Part shown: positions 7,462-15,725 of the stretch, one piece after another
How the letters are laid out: each line of letters starts with the position of its first letter
Numbering within the stretch: position 1 is the stretch's first letter
Source: JBGSYJ01 sp041748075
GTDB lineage: Bacteria; Acidobacteriota; Thermoanaerobaculia; Gp7-AA8
DNA length: 61,369 bases
Direction: 5' to 3'
Assembly (NCBI GenBank): GCA_041748075.1
Contig: JBGTDX010000108.1
Location: 1 to 61,369, forward strand
Notes under the pieces: model-generated
What the model was told of the DNA's origin: nothing
What the model saw: only the letters and a program-made list of their open reading frames with translations
Databases searched by the model: none
Position numbers and translations under genes: made by a program

Positions 7462-8031
7462 ATGAAAAAGTATCTTCTGGTAACAGTCGTAGTCCTCTTC
7501 GCAGCAGTTGGTGTGTTCGCGCAGTCCGCGAGTGATTCAATCACGGTGACCGCGACCAACAACGGGATCTTCTCATTCAACATCGCAGCGGCTACGTACG
7601 CATTCGGCACCGTCGACTCGAACGGTACGCTCAGCGTTGGTGGTACGGCAGCGTTGACGGGTGCTAACGATGCGACCGGTTCGACGTACTCCGCCAATGC
7701 CGCGACGACGTGGAGCGCCCAGAGCGCACCAGTGCGCACGGTTCGTGTGTTCAACGCCTCCACAACTGCAGTGGTCGGATGGGGAGCCGCTGACCGGCTC
7801 AGCATGCGGATTCCTGCCGTCGGTGGCGGAACGAGCTGCGGGCTGATCGCTTTCGGCACCGTCGGCGACGGGGCTTCTGCCTGCGCATCCGGTGAGCTCA
7901 TTCACAGCATGACGGTCGGTAACGGCGCGAACGACGTTGACGGAGATCTGGATTTTTCGCTCAGAGTCGAGAACACCGACGGAACCGGTACGAATACCTG
8001 GACGGTCATCCTGACCGCAGCCGGAGCCTGA
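7462..8031 (+). CDS. Fibre-subunit-like secreted protein A
   Basis: 189 residues. Signal peptide MKKYLLVTVVVLFAAVGVFA, then mature start QSASDSITVTATN. A beta-rich, Ala/Gly/Thr/Ser-rich body follows, with two cysteines (in TSCGLIAF and SACASGE, 15 residues apart) positioned as in the next gene product, and a final strand TNTWTVILTAAGA. It is clearly paralogous to the 8104 gene: SITVTA, YAFGTV, TWSAQSAP, RTVRVFNAS, WGAADRLSMRIP, DLDF and GTNTW all align. I chose the ATG at 7462 with a purine-rich ribosome site. Composition and fold pattern suit a polymerising pilin-like subunit; role inferred from the chaperone and barrel genes downstream. Confidence 0.85.
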   Translation: MKKYLLVTVVVLFAAVGVFAQSASDSITVTATNNGIFSFNIAAATYAFGTVDSNGTLSVGGTAALTGANDATGSTYSANAATTWSAQSAPVRTVRVFNASTTAVVGWGAADRLSMRIPAVGGGTSCGLIAFGTVGDGASACASGELIHSMTVGNGANDVDGDLDFSLRVENTDGTGTNTWTVILTAAGA

Positions 8032-8051
8032 TCGAACGCGAAGTCAATCGT

Positions 8052-8079
8052 GCCGGGGCGGCCAGCAGGGCGCCCCGGC
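8052..8079 (+). terminator. GC-rich hairpin between subunit paralogues
   Basis: A perfect 9-bp stem: GCCGGGGCG (8052-8060), 10-base loop, CGCCCCGGC (8071-8079). No T-run follows, so it is more likely an mRNA-stabilising or partially attenuating hairpin than a full intrinsic terminator. Confidence 0.55.
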
Positions 8080-8103
8080 TAATGTGAAGGGTGAGGCGGA
8101 CAC

Positions 8104-8691
8104 ATGAGGACAAACAAGCTCTGGGCGCTGACAATCAGCATCGTCCTTGGGGTCAGCGGTTCGGCGCTTGCGCAGTCCTCGGGTGATTCCATCACCGTCA
8201 CGGCCAGCAATCAGGGCAGCGCCAACTTCCAGATCTCGGCAGCCAGCTACAACTTTGGAATCGTACAAGCCACGGGCGGGGCGAATTCGGGTGGCACTCA
8301 GGCACTCACGGGCGTGGCCACGGGTAGCGGCGCCACGTTCACGGCTCCGGTGGCAACCACCTGGTCAGCCAGGAGCGCGCCGCCGCGCACCATCAGAATT
8401 TACAATGCCTCGTTCTCCTCGGTCATCAACTGGGGAACCGCCGACCGGCTCGCAATGCGGATTCCGGTGACAGGCTTGCCCGCTTCAGCCGTCTCGTGCG
8501 GATTCAAGACGTTCACCACGGTCGGAGACGGGGCCGCCGGATGTGGTAACGGTGCGTTGGTGCGCAATTTCTCTGTGGGAATGGGAATCAGTGAGCGGAC
8601 CGGAAATCTCGATTTTCAACTGACCGTGGATAATAGCGATGGTCCTGGAACGAACACATGGGCCGTCGTGTTGACAGCTGCTGGATTCTAA
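8104..8691 (+). CDS. Fibre-subunit-like secreted protein B
   Basis: 195 residues, paralogue of the protein encoded at 7462. Signal peptide MRTNKLWALTISIVLGVSGSALA, mature start QSSGDSITVTASN, then SYNFGIV, TWSARSAPPRTIRIYNAS, NWGTADRLAMRIP, a cysteine pair (SCGFKTF and AGCGNG, 15 residues apart) and the terminal strand TNTWAVVLTAAGF. The body carries a Gly/Thr-rich insertion relative to A. Tandem duplication with divergence suggests two structural subunits, perhaps major and minor. It follows a strong hairpin and precedes the chaperone-like gene. Confidence 0.85.
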   Translation: MRTNKLWALTISIVLGVSGSALAQSSGDSITVTASNQGSANFQISAASYNFGIVQATGGANSGGTQALTGVATGSGATFTAPVATTWSARSAPPRTIRIYNASFSSVINWGTADRLAMRIPVTGLPASAVSCGFKTFTTVGDGAAGCGNGALVRNFSVGMGISERTGNLDFQLTVDNSDGPGTNTWAVVLTAAGF

Positions 8692-8755
8692 CGATTCAAG
8701 GTCACCTCCGGGCCCGAAGCCCCAACATCATCGATCCTGAGAACACTCGAGCCCT

Positions 8756-9547
8756 ATGACAAGAAAACTGATCATCCTGAATACCGTGGTCTCGCTGCTG
8801 CTGGTGGCGCCTTCGGCTCTCTATTCCGCAGTTTCTGTGTCGCTCTCCCCGCCCTTCATCGAAAAGCTGATGCCCGCGGGAGGAAAGCTCCAGGACACGA
8901 TCAGTTACACCAACGACAGTGACACTCCGATGCTCGTGACCGTCGACTTCGCAGACTTTGCCGTAAGCGACACGGGTGAGGTCTCGGAGATGCCCAGCGG
9001 GACGGATGCGACGTCGCTGGCGCGCTCGATTCGAATCTCGCCGTCACGCATTCAGGTGCCTCCCGGTGGTCGGACTTCGTTTCGTTACTCAGTGACGGCT
9101 CCCGAGGAGTTCACGCAGCTGCGAAGTCAGATCTTTTTTTCATCCACGCCCGTGGTCGAGGACGCACCGAATCAGGTGCTGTTCGTTGCGAGAATGGGCA
9201 TTCCCATTTACGTCGAGAACGTCAAGGCCGAGCCAGCGGACATCAGAGTACATGAGTTAAAATGGGAGCGCGCCGGTGACAACGACGAGCGCCTGGTCCT
9301 GAAAGCAAGAGTTTCGAACGAAGGGGAGAGGAACCTCCGGCCATCCGGATTTCTCGAAGTTCGTTCGAAAGATGGTGAGTTTGCCCAGACGTTTCCGTTC
9401 AACGAGGGCAACGAGCCTGTTCTGCCGGGCCAGAAGCGTGAATGGATCCTGTCGTTCGGACCTGTGCCGGGAGGGGAGTTATCTTTAAATCTGCGCTTCT
9501 CGACCGCTCCGCGCGGCATGTTTCAGGAGCGCTACACCGTTCCCTGA
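8756..9547 (+). CDS. PapD-like periplasmic pilus-assembly chaperone
   Basis: 263 residues. The signal peptide ends near ALYSA. The first Ig-like domain (about 25-150) begins VSVSLSPPFIEKLMPAGGK and contains ISYTNDSDTPMLVTV and SPSRIQVPPGGRTSFRY, the pattern of fimbrial chaperone N-terminal domains (a strand with alternating hydrophobics, then a P-P-G-G loop). The second domain (about 155-263) has RVSNEGERNLRPSGFLEV. Known chaperones of this fold cap fibre subunits in the periplasm before the usher. Overall similarity to classical FimC/PapD is weak, so family membership is probable rather than certain. Its 3' end overlaps the barrel gene frame by 106 bases. Confidence 0.75.
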   Translation: MTRKLIILNTVVSLLLVAPSALYSAVSVSLSPPFIEKLMPAGGKLQDTISYTNDSDTPMLVTVDFADFAVSDTGEVSEMPSGTDATSLARSIRISPSRIQVPPGGRTSFRYSVTAPEEFTQLRSQIFFSSTPVVEDAPNQVLFVARMGIPIYVENVKAEPADIRVHELKWERAGDNDERLVLKARVSNEGERNLRPSGFLEVRSKDGEFAQTFPFNEGNEPVLPGQKREWILSFGPVPGGELSLNLRFSTAPRGMFQERYTVP

Positions 9548-11580
9548 CCGTAGCTGGCGTTTCAGTTCTGATTCTCGTCGGGGCTCCAGCCCTCGCACAG
9601 TCGAGTGCTGAATCGACTCGCGGTTACTTCAACGCGTCGATCAGTAGCCGCAGCTTCGATGCGCCACTCTTCGGTGACGCCTCCCGTACCACGTTTCGCC
9701 TGTTTGCAAGACAGGAACTGCGCAATGGCGCGGTCCTCGCCGCCTGGGGCTACGGCGGGTTTCCGAGCACGAGCACTCTGTTCGGCGTCGAGGCCGACCA
9801 GGTGACGTTCCGTGGTGGGCTGCTGCGCGCGGTTGCCGGAGATTTTTCGATCCGACCCTCCGAGCCCGACGGAATCTCCACCGCGATCGGCGATTCCTTT
9901 CCGCTCCAGGGTGCTTCCCTGAACTTCGAGAAGGGCAGAAGTCGATGGTCGGCTTACGCCGGCCAGTCGAAATACCGCATCGCCCTGCCAGATGCGATGA
10001 TCCGGCGGCCGGTGATCGCAGGAGGCGACTACCTGATACGGATTCAGAGGAACTACATCGGTGCCGGTCTCATGGTTGTCGAAGAACCGGCGTACGCCTC
10101 GGGTCAGCGGGTGAACGATCAGGATGCAATTTTCAGTGGTCGATTCATCCGGCAGCTCTCGCCCTGGACCAATGCATTTGCCGAGGGATACTCCTCTCTG
10201 GAGGGCGCGGTGGGCTTTCGGGCAGGAACCAGCATTCGTTTTCAGAATGGAAGGCTTGGCTCCGCGATCTACTCCTTCGATGGAAGCTTCCCGTTCGTTC
10301 CATCCATCCGCCCAGGCGAAGAAGGCATCGAGGTCTCCGGAAACTACCGGCTCACCGAGCTATCGTCTCTATCAGCGCAGCTTTACTACGTGGCCGAAGA
10401 CGCGGTGACCGATCGGTCGAATCTGCGGGGATATGCCGGCTATGGCAAGACATTCGCGGGGGGGCCCACCGTCCATGTCAGTTACAGCAGGGACGAGCTG
10501 ACCTTCGATGCGCTCGAGGGAAGAACGAGCTTCATTGCCGATCGAGCGACTGTGTCGCTCATTCGCGCGTTTCAGTCCGACTACGCCAGCCTTCAGCTCG
10601 AGCATGTGATGCATGCAGGAAGCGGCCAACCGGACCGGACGCAGGCAATCGCAACCGTCCAACGTCTGCTCCGCGAAGATTCGTACTTCGATCTCACGGT
10701 CGTCGGTCAGGCCGAGAACAGCTCCAGCTATGGCCTCACCGCCGAAGCGGCGTACGAGAGCTACCTTCGGGGGCCATACCGATATGTGCTGGGACTCGGG
10801 GGTGCCTGGGTTGACCGCGGAACGGAGACAGGAGAGGGCCTCGTCCGCATCGGTCTGTCGAGGAGACTGGGAGGACAGGGCATCTATGGGAGGATCGAAG
10901 CGCGCCTGCCGTTCGACATCGGTCTTCCACGCAGCAATCTGAACCGGAACACGCTCGCTGTCGACATCGGCACACGCTACGGCTGGAACGATCTGCGTGA
11001 CATACGCGATGTCTTCGCCCCCATCGTCCGTCCATCGCTCTTCGGTTCGATCGAAGGAAGTGTCACTCTCGAAGGAAAGGGAGTCGGCGGGCTGCCAATT
11101 CTGCTGGATGGGCGACGGGCAACAACGACGTCCGGAGACGGCAGCTATCGAATAGGCCGGATACCCGTGGGCGCTGTGTCGATCTCCATCTCGCCTGCTT
11201 CTCTCGAGCCCGGCTACTCGGTGGCGGGTGACTTTGCACAGACGGTCCATGTGCTTCCGCGCGCGACCTCGCGCGCGGATTTCGTCCTTGCACGATTCAG
11301 CACGTTTCAGGGCTCGGTCGTCTACTGCTCCGAGGGGAGAATCCGTCCGGCGGGCGGCGCGAGAATCGCTCTCGTGAGTCCCGAGGATGTGGTGACGATA
11401 ACGACCTCCGCAGCGGGGGGCTTTCAGGTCGATGACGTGCCGCCTGCTATTTACGACGTGATCATCGACCCGGAATCGGTGAGCGGGGTTGTGACGGTCG
11501 ACCAGATTCCCTCGATTCGGCTGGATCTGTCCGGAGATGTCGTCGCGTACGTGATCCGGCTCGGGTGCCCGGAGGAATGA
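9442..11580 (+). CDS. Outer-membrane usher-like beta-barrel with C-terminal carboxypeptidase-regulatory-like repeats
   Basis: The frame from ATG 9442 encodes 712 residues. The signal peptide is internal to it (hydrophobic SLTVAGVSVLILVGAPALA, then QSSAES). Residues about 60-530 are an amphipathic, aromatic-rich barrel (many Y, F and alternating strands, such as GYFNASISSRSF and RFIRQLSPWTNAFAEGYSS). From about 532 come two Ig-like repeats resembling carboxypeptidase regulatory domains (GSIEGSVTLEGKGVGG and FQGSVVYCSEGRIRPAGG). Ushers also carry such C-terminal domains, but the classical usher N-terminal domain and plug are not evident. The only ATG lies 106 bases inside the chaperone gene. 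A CTG at 9544, overlapping the chaperone stop and preceded by AGGAG, would give a normal-length signal peptide. Confidence 0.75.
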   Translation: MDPVVRTCAGRGVIFKSALLDRSARHVSGALHRSLTVAGVSVLILVGAPALAQSSAESTRGYFNASISSRSFDAPLFGDASRTTFRLFARQELRNGAVLAAWGYGGFPSTSTLFGVEADQVTFRGGLLRAVAGDFSIRPSEPDGISTAIGDSFPLQGASLNFEKGRSRWSAYAGQSKYRIALPDAMIRRPVIAGGDYLIRIQRNYIGAGLMVVEEPAYASGQRVNDQDAIFSGRFIRQLSPWTNAFAEGYSSLEGAVGFRAGTSIRFQNGRLGSAIYSFDGSFPFVPSIRPGEEGIEVSGNYRLTELSSLSAQLYYVAEDAVTDRSNLRGYAGYGKTFAGGPTVHVSYSRDELTFDALEGRTSFIADRATVSLIRAFQSDYASLQLEHVMHAGSGQPDRTQAIATVQRLLREDSYFDLTVVGQAENSSSYGLTAEAAYESYLRGPYRYVLGLGGAWVDRGTETGEGLVRIGLSRRLGGQGIYGRIEARLPFDIGLPRSNLNRNTLAVDIGTRYGWNDLRDIRDVFAPIVRPSLFGSIEGSVTLEGKGVGGLPILLDGRRATTTSGDGSYRIGRIPVGAVSISISPASLEPGYSVAGDFAQTVHVLPRATSRADFVLARFSTFQGSVVYCSEGRIRPAGGARIALVSPEDVVTITTSAAGGFQVDDVPPAIYDVIIDPESVSGVVTVDQIPSIRLDLSGDVVAYVIRLGCPEE

Positions 11581-11701
11581 ACCACTGCTTGTGCTCCTTT
11601 GTTTCTCGGCGAGGCATGAGACTCGTGCGTCCAGGTTGTGCGTCGAGCCGTGAAGTAGAATGCGGACGGCGCGTGCAGAGGATTCAGAGGAGGAGTGTTG
11701 A

Positions 11702-13405
11702 ATGGCTGAGCTTCCCGACGTGGAAAGAGAGACTCTCGAGCAGGATGTCGTCGTGGTCGGGGCGGGCCCCGCGGGTCTCGCGGCTGCATACCACCTCGCG
11801 ACGCTCATCAAGGCTCACAACGAGTCTCCCGCCGAGAGAAAGCTGGATGGACTGTCGATCGCCGTTCTGGAGAAGGGCTCGGAGATCGGGGCGCACGGTA
11901 TCTCGGGCGCGGTGATGGATCCGCGGGGAATTCAGGAGCTGATGCCTGACTGGCTCGATAAAGGTTGTCCCGTCGAGGCCCCGGTCGGGAACGACGCAAT
12001 GTGGGTGATGAGCGAGCGACGGAAGTTCTCTCCTCCCATCCTTCCTCCGCCGCTTCAGAACCATGGAAACTATGTCATCTCGCTCGGCGAGATGGTGCGA
12101 TGGCTGGCGCCGATCGTTGCCGACGCGGGCATCGACCTTTTCCCTGAGTTTCCTGCAGCGCGCGTACTGGTCGAGGAGGGCCGGGTCGTCGGCGTACGGA
12201 CGGGGGACAAGGGAGTTGGAAAAAACGGAGAGCCGAAGGCAAACTACGAGCCCGGTGTGGACATTAGAGCAAAAATCGTGATCCTCGCCGAAGGTCCTCG
12301 CGGCACGCTCACAAAACAGCTCGCGACGTCGCACGATCTTTATGCCGGAAAGAATCCGCAGGTCTACTCGGTCGGAGTGAAGGAAGTCTGGCAGGTGCCG
12401 GACGATCGCTTCCCGGCCGGTGAAGTCATTCACACGATGGGTTATCCGCTCGACGTGATGACGTTCGGGGGCGGATTCATCTACGGGATGAAAGATCGGA
12501 TGATCGACATCGGCTTCGTCACCGGACTCGATTACCGGAATCCGACAACCGACCCGCATCACATCTTTCAACAGTTCAAGCTGCATCCCGCGATCCGCGA
12601 GCTGCTCGCCGGAGGCAGGATCGTCTCGGCCGGTGCAAAGGCAATTCCTGAGGGCGGGTATTACTCGATGCCGCGCATGTACGGCGACGGGTTCATGATT
12701 GCGGGCGACTCGGCCGGCTATCTGAACGGCGCGCGACTGAAAGGGATTCATCTCGGCATCAAGTCCGGCATGCTCGCGGCGCAGGCGGCCTTCGATGCTT
12801 TATTAACCGACGACTATTCGAGCGAGCGGCTCAGTGAATACGAACGTGCGTTCGAGGGCTCGTGGGCGAAAGAAGAGCTATGGAAGCAGCGTAATTTCCA
12901 TCAGGCGTTCGAACATGGCCAGATCTCGGGAGTTCTCAACGCGGGGCTGGGGATGGTCACAGGAGGGCGCGGTTACGGTGTCGTAAACCGGCTCGAAGGC
13001 AAGGCCGGTCACGAGCACATGGAGAGGATCCAGCGGTATTTCGGTACCGAAGAGCCCCATCCGCCTGAAAAGATGAAGTTCGACAACGTCTACACGTTTG
13101 ACAAGGTCACCGAGGTCTACCACGGTGGTGTGATTCATGAAGAAGATCAACCGCCCCATCTGCTGATCGAAGATACGGACATCTGCATCACGAGGTGCAC
13201 GGTCGAATACGGGAACCCATGCGAGCATTTTTGCCCGGCTTCGGTGTATGAGCCGCAGCCGAGTGCGGATGGGAAAGGGAAGGTCCCGTTTCTGAATTTC
13301 ACGAACTGCTTTCACTGCAAGACGTGCGACATCATGGACCCCTATCAGATCATCACCTGGGTGCCGCCGGAAGGCGGCGGGGGACCCAACTACAAGAAGT
13401 TGTGA
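11702..13405 (+). CDS. Electron transfer flavoprotein-ubiquinone oxidoreductase
   Basis: Membrane-associated flavoprotein that passes electrons from ETF (etfBA in this window) to the quinone pool. The 567-residue protein has an N-terminal FAD dinucleotide fold (VVVVGAGPAGLAAAYHLA), SEIGAHGISGAVMDPRG, the quinone-binding region and ENNPQVYSVGVKE-like segments. At the C-terminus is a ferredoxin-like [4Fe-4S] domain with cysteines in CITRCTVEYGNPCEHFCP and NCFHCKTCDIMDP and the terminal GGGGPNYKKL. Full length. Preceded by GAGGAGG; a TAGAAT -10-like element at 11656-11661 suggests its own promoter. Confidence 0.97.
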   Translation: MAELPDVERETLEQDVVVVGAGPAGLAAAYHLATLIKAHNESPAERKLDGLSIAVLEKGSEIGAHGISGAVMDPRGIQELMPDWLDKGCPVEAPVGNDAMWVMSERRKFSPPILPPPLQNHGNYVISLGEMVRWLAPIVADAGIDLFPEFPAARVLVEEGRVVGVRTGDKGVGKNGEPKANYEPGVDIRAKIVILAEGPRGTLTKQLATSHDLYAGKNPQVYSVGVKEVWQVPDDRFPAGEVIHTMGYPLDVMTFGGGFIYGMKDRMIDIGFVTGLDYRNPTTDPHHIFQQFKLHPAIRELLAGGRIVSAGAKAIPEGGYYSMPRMYGDGFMIAGDSAGYLNGARLKGIHLGIKSGMLAAQAAFDALLTDDYSSERLSEYERAFEGSWAKEELWKQRNFHQAFEHGQISGVLNAGLGMVTGGRGYGVVNRLEGKAGHEHMERIQRYFGTEEPHPPEKMKFDNVYTFDKVTEVYHGGVIHEEDQPPHLLIEDTDICITRCTVEYGNPCEHFCPASVYEPQPSADGKGKVPFLNFTNCFHCKTCDIMDPYQIITWVPPEGGGGPNYKKL

Positions 13406-13625
13406 GTTGTGAGTTCTGAGTTGTTAGTGGGCCTCCACCCACCCACGAACTCATAACTTTCGGTGTAAGGCAGCGGTCGTGAAGTCGTGGGGTGGGCGGG
13501 GGCCCACTCAGAACTCAGAACTCAGAACTCAGAACTTTCAACGGCAATGCGGCGGTCGTGAAGTCCGGGGGGCGGGCGGTGGCCCACTCACAACTCAGAA
13601 CTCACAACTCAGAACTCTTAACAAA
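13406..13625. repeat. AGTTCTGAG-word repeat spacer
   Basis: Iterated 8- to 10-base words: GTTGTGAGTTCTGAGTTGTTAG after the ETF-QO stop, then AACTCATAACTT, a block of CTCAGAACT units (about 13507-13540) and another of CTCACAACTCAGAACT units (about 13586-13618). A longer unit beginning GGTCGTGAAGTC occurs twice (about 13475 and 13555). The first word block is the reverse complement of the later ones, so the spacer can fold on itself. Confidence 0.8.
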
Positions 13626-14591
13626 ATGGCAACCGAACCAATGACTCGAGAGCCCGTCCCGCTGACGAAAGTCAGCGATCTGCGGGAGAATGTCGAGCGG
13701 GTGATTCGCGGCAAGTCCGACGTGATCCAGCTCGCGATCGCCTCTCTTCTCGCCCGGGGACACATCCTGCTCGAAGATGTGCCGGGAGTCGGCAAAACGA
13801 CACTCGCTCAGGCGCTCGCCCGCTCGCTGTCACTCTCGTTTCACCGAATTCAATTCACCAGCGATCTGCTTCCTGCCGATATCGTAGGAGTGACGATATT
13901 CAATCAGGATCAACAGGAATTTCAGTTCGTGTCGGGTCCGATTTTCACGAATGTATTGCTCGCCGACGAAATCAATCGAGCGACACCCAAGTCGCAGTCC
14001 GCGTTGCTCGAGGCAATGAGTGAGGAGACGATCTCGGTCGAAAAGCGGCAGATGCCGTTGCCCAATCCGTTCCTTGTCATCGCGACGCAGAACCCGATCG
14101 AGCACGTCGGGACGTACCCCCTTCCCGAGTCGCAGCTTGACCGCTTTCTGATGAGGCTTCGCATCGGATATCCCAATGCCGCTCAGGAAAAGCAGTTGAT
14201 CCGCGCGGGCGGAGCCCGGGAAGCGCTCGACAGACTTCAGCCGGTGCTGTCGGCCGGCGAGGTTCTCGATCTTCAGGCACAGGTCGGTCGCATTCACGCC
14301 AGCGAAGAAATCCTCGACTACATCATGGCGATCATCTTCGCGACCCGGAATCATTCGGAGGTTGCGCTGGGCGTGTCGACCCGCGGTGCGCTGACCTATT
14401 ACAAAGCGTGCCAGGCATTTGCGATGACGCACGGACGCGACTACGTCGTACCCGACGATGTCAAGAAGCTTGGTGGGCCCGTCCTGGCGCACCGGGTAGT
14501 GCTGCGGAGCAGGCAGATGCTTCGGGGTGATTTCGCCCCGGAGGAGGCTTTCATCGACCGGATCATCGCGAACATTCCTGTACCGCGGTGA
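13626..14591 (+). CDS. MoxR-family AAA+ ATPase
   Basis: Chaperone-like ATPase that commonly works with DUF58 and VWA or transglutaminase partners in envelope protein maturation. 321 residues from ATG 13626; the frame extends upstream only through repeat DNA, so the longer start is rejected. Walker A is EDVPGVGKTTLAQALA, Walker B VLLADEINRATPKSQSALLEAM, sensor-1 FLVIATQNPIE and arginine-finger region LPESQLDRFLMRL. The DUF58 and transglutaminase genes follow on the same strand, the standard MoxR gene neighbourhood. Confidence 0.93.
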   Translation: MATEPMTREPVPLTKVSDLRENVERVIRGKSDVIQLAIASLLARGHILLEDVPGVGKTTLAQALARSLSLSFHRIQFTSDLLPADIVGVTIFNQDQQEFQFVSGPIFTNVLLADEINRATPKSQSALLEAMSEETISVEKRQMPLPNPFLVIATQNPIEHVGTYPLPESQLDRFLMRLRIGYPNAAQEKQLIRAGGAREALDRLQPVLSAGEVLDLQAQVGRIHASEEILDYIMAIIFATRNHSEVALGVSTRGALTYYKACQAFAMTHGRDYVVPDDVKKLGGPVLAHRVVLRSRQMLRGDFAPEEAFIDRIIANIPVPR

Positions 14592-14618
14592 GTCGATCCG
14601 ACCAGGAGTATTGGTGTG

Positions 14619-14650
14619 TCATCCTTCGCTTCGCTCGGCATGACGCCGGG
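14619..14650. repeat. Collapsed copy of the GTCATCC palindrome
   Basis: GTGTCATCC runs directly into TTCGCTTCGCTCGGCATGAC. The first bases of the left arm are joined to the end of the right arm with the intervening arm and loop missing, as if deleted between the repeated CC positions. Confidence 0.6.
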
Positions 14651-14729
14651 CCCGTTACCGCGACAATGACGCAGGTGCCTTTGCCGAGCTCGGACGCTCG
14701 CTACGCAGCCGATCATTCGAGGGTTTCAG

Positions 14730-15725
14730 ATGGGGAACAGATCGCCGGAGTTCAAGGGTGTCGTCAGGCTGACGCGGATCGGCATGGGTTATCTGGCCTT
14801 CACTCTGGTGATCGGATTCGCTGCAATCAACACCGGAAACAACTCTCTTTACATCGGTTTGGCCTTCATGCTCGGAGGCCTGATCATCTCGGGGGTTGCA
14901 TCGAAGGGTGGGCTCAAGCGGATCGAAGTGGAGTTCGTCAGCGTCGATGAAGCGTGGGCAGGCAGGCCCGCAGTCGGGATATTGAGAGCGACGAACAGTT
15001 CCCGGATCTGGAACGTGCGCGACGTTCTGCTGATCTCGGATGAGCTCGAGGAGCCATTGCTCTTTCCTCTCATTCCGCGAGGGACGACGATACAGCGAGA
15101 AGCCGGCTTTCTGTTCCGGCGTCGGGGCAGACTGCAGTTCAAGACCGCCAGCCTCTATACGCGGTATCCGTTCGGGCTGTTCCTCAAGAAGCGACGGGTT
15201 TCGTTCGTCGGGGAGGCGATCGTTTACCCCGGACTCCTCGATCCGCCGCTGGAACTACTGACAGCCGACGTCCTTGCGGGGGAGAAGGGCCGGACCGAGC
15301 GGATCGGGCCGGGAAGCGAGGTTCATGCCTTTCGGGAGTATATCCGTGGAGATTCGCTCCGGCAGGTGCACTGGAAGAAGTCGGCCTCGATCGGCCGTTG
15401 GATCATGAAGCAGACAGAAACCGAGTCGACCCAGACGATCGAGGTTGCGGTCGACACTGTAATGCCCCCCGGAGCTACGGAAGAAGAATTCGAGCAGATG
15501 ATCAGCGAAGCGGCCACCTATCTTCATCACGCGATCTCGAGCCGTCTGGAGGTGGTGCTGCACACTCCTGCCGGCACCATCAGGGGTGGTGGTGACGCCG
15601 CGCGGCGTCCAATTTTCGAGGCGCTGGCGCTGCTCGAGCCTGCAGGGGAGGGATGGGGGCGATGGACTGATCCGCAGACAGTCGTATTCTCGTTGAGGAA
15701 ATCGAATGAACCCCTTACGGCGTGA
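14730..15725 (+). CDS. DUF58 domain protein
   Basis: 331 residues. Two N-terminal membrane segments (about residues 18-60: YLAFTLVIGFAAI and YIGLAFMLGGLIISGVA) are followed by a beta region and the DUF58 core with the signature VHAFREYIRGDSLRQVHWKK. DUF58 proteins resemble VWA folds and pair with MoxR ATPases; the precise biochemical role is unknown. The start ATG 14730 follows a gap containing a collapsed repeat. Its last 20 bases overlap the start of the transglutaminase gene, implying coupled translation. Confidence 0.9.
   Translation: MGNRSPEFKGVVRLTRIGMGYLAFTLVIGFAAINTGNNSLYIGLAFMLGGLIISGVASKGGLKRIEVEFVSVDEAWAGRPAVGILRATNSSRIWNVRDVLLISDELEEPLLFPLIPRGTTIQREAGFLFRRRGRLQFKTASLYTRYPFGLFLKKRRVSFVGEAIVYPGLLDPPLELLTADVLAGEKGRTERIGPGSEVHAFREYIRGDSLRQVHWKKSASIGRWIMKQTETESTQTIEVAVDTVMPPGATEEEFEQMISEAATYLHHAISSRLEVVLHTPAGTIRGGGDAARRPIFEALALLEPAGEGWGRWTDPQTVVFSLRKSNEPLTA

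Noticed and set aside
10372..11811. 479-codon antisense open frame across the usher-like gene
   Set aside because: Arg/Ser-rich, no family features, lies wholly opposite a signal-peptide and barrel coding gene; a typical shadow frame in GC-rich DNA.
11684..12751. 355-codon minus-strand frame opposite ETF-QO
   Set aside because: Opposite a full-length, motif-complete flavoenzyme; composition is that of a shadow frame.
13406..13625. Possible CRISPR array from regularly spaced short words
   Set aside because: Units are 8-16 bases with no unique spacers of constant length and no cas genes.
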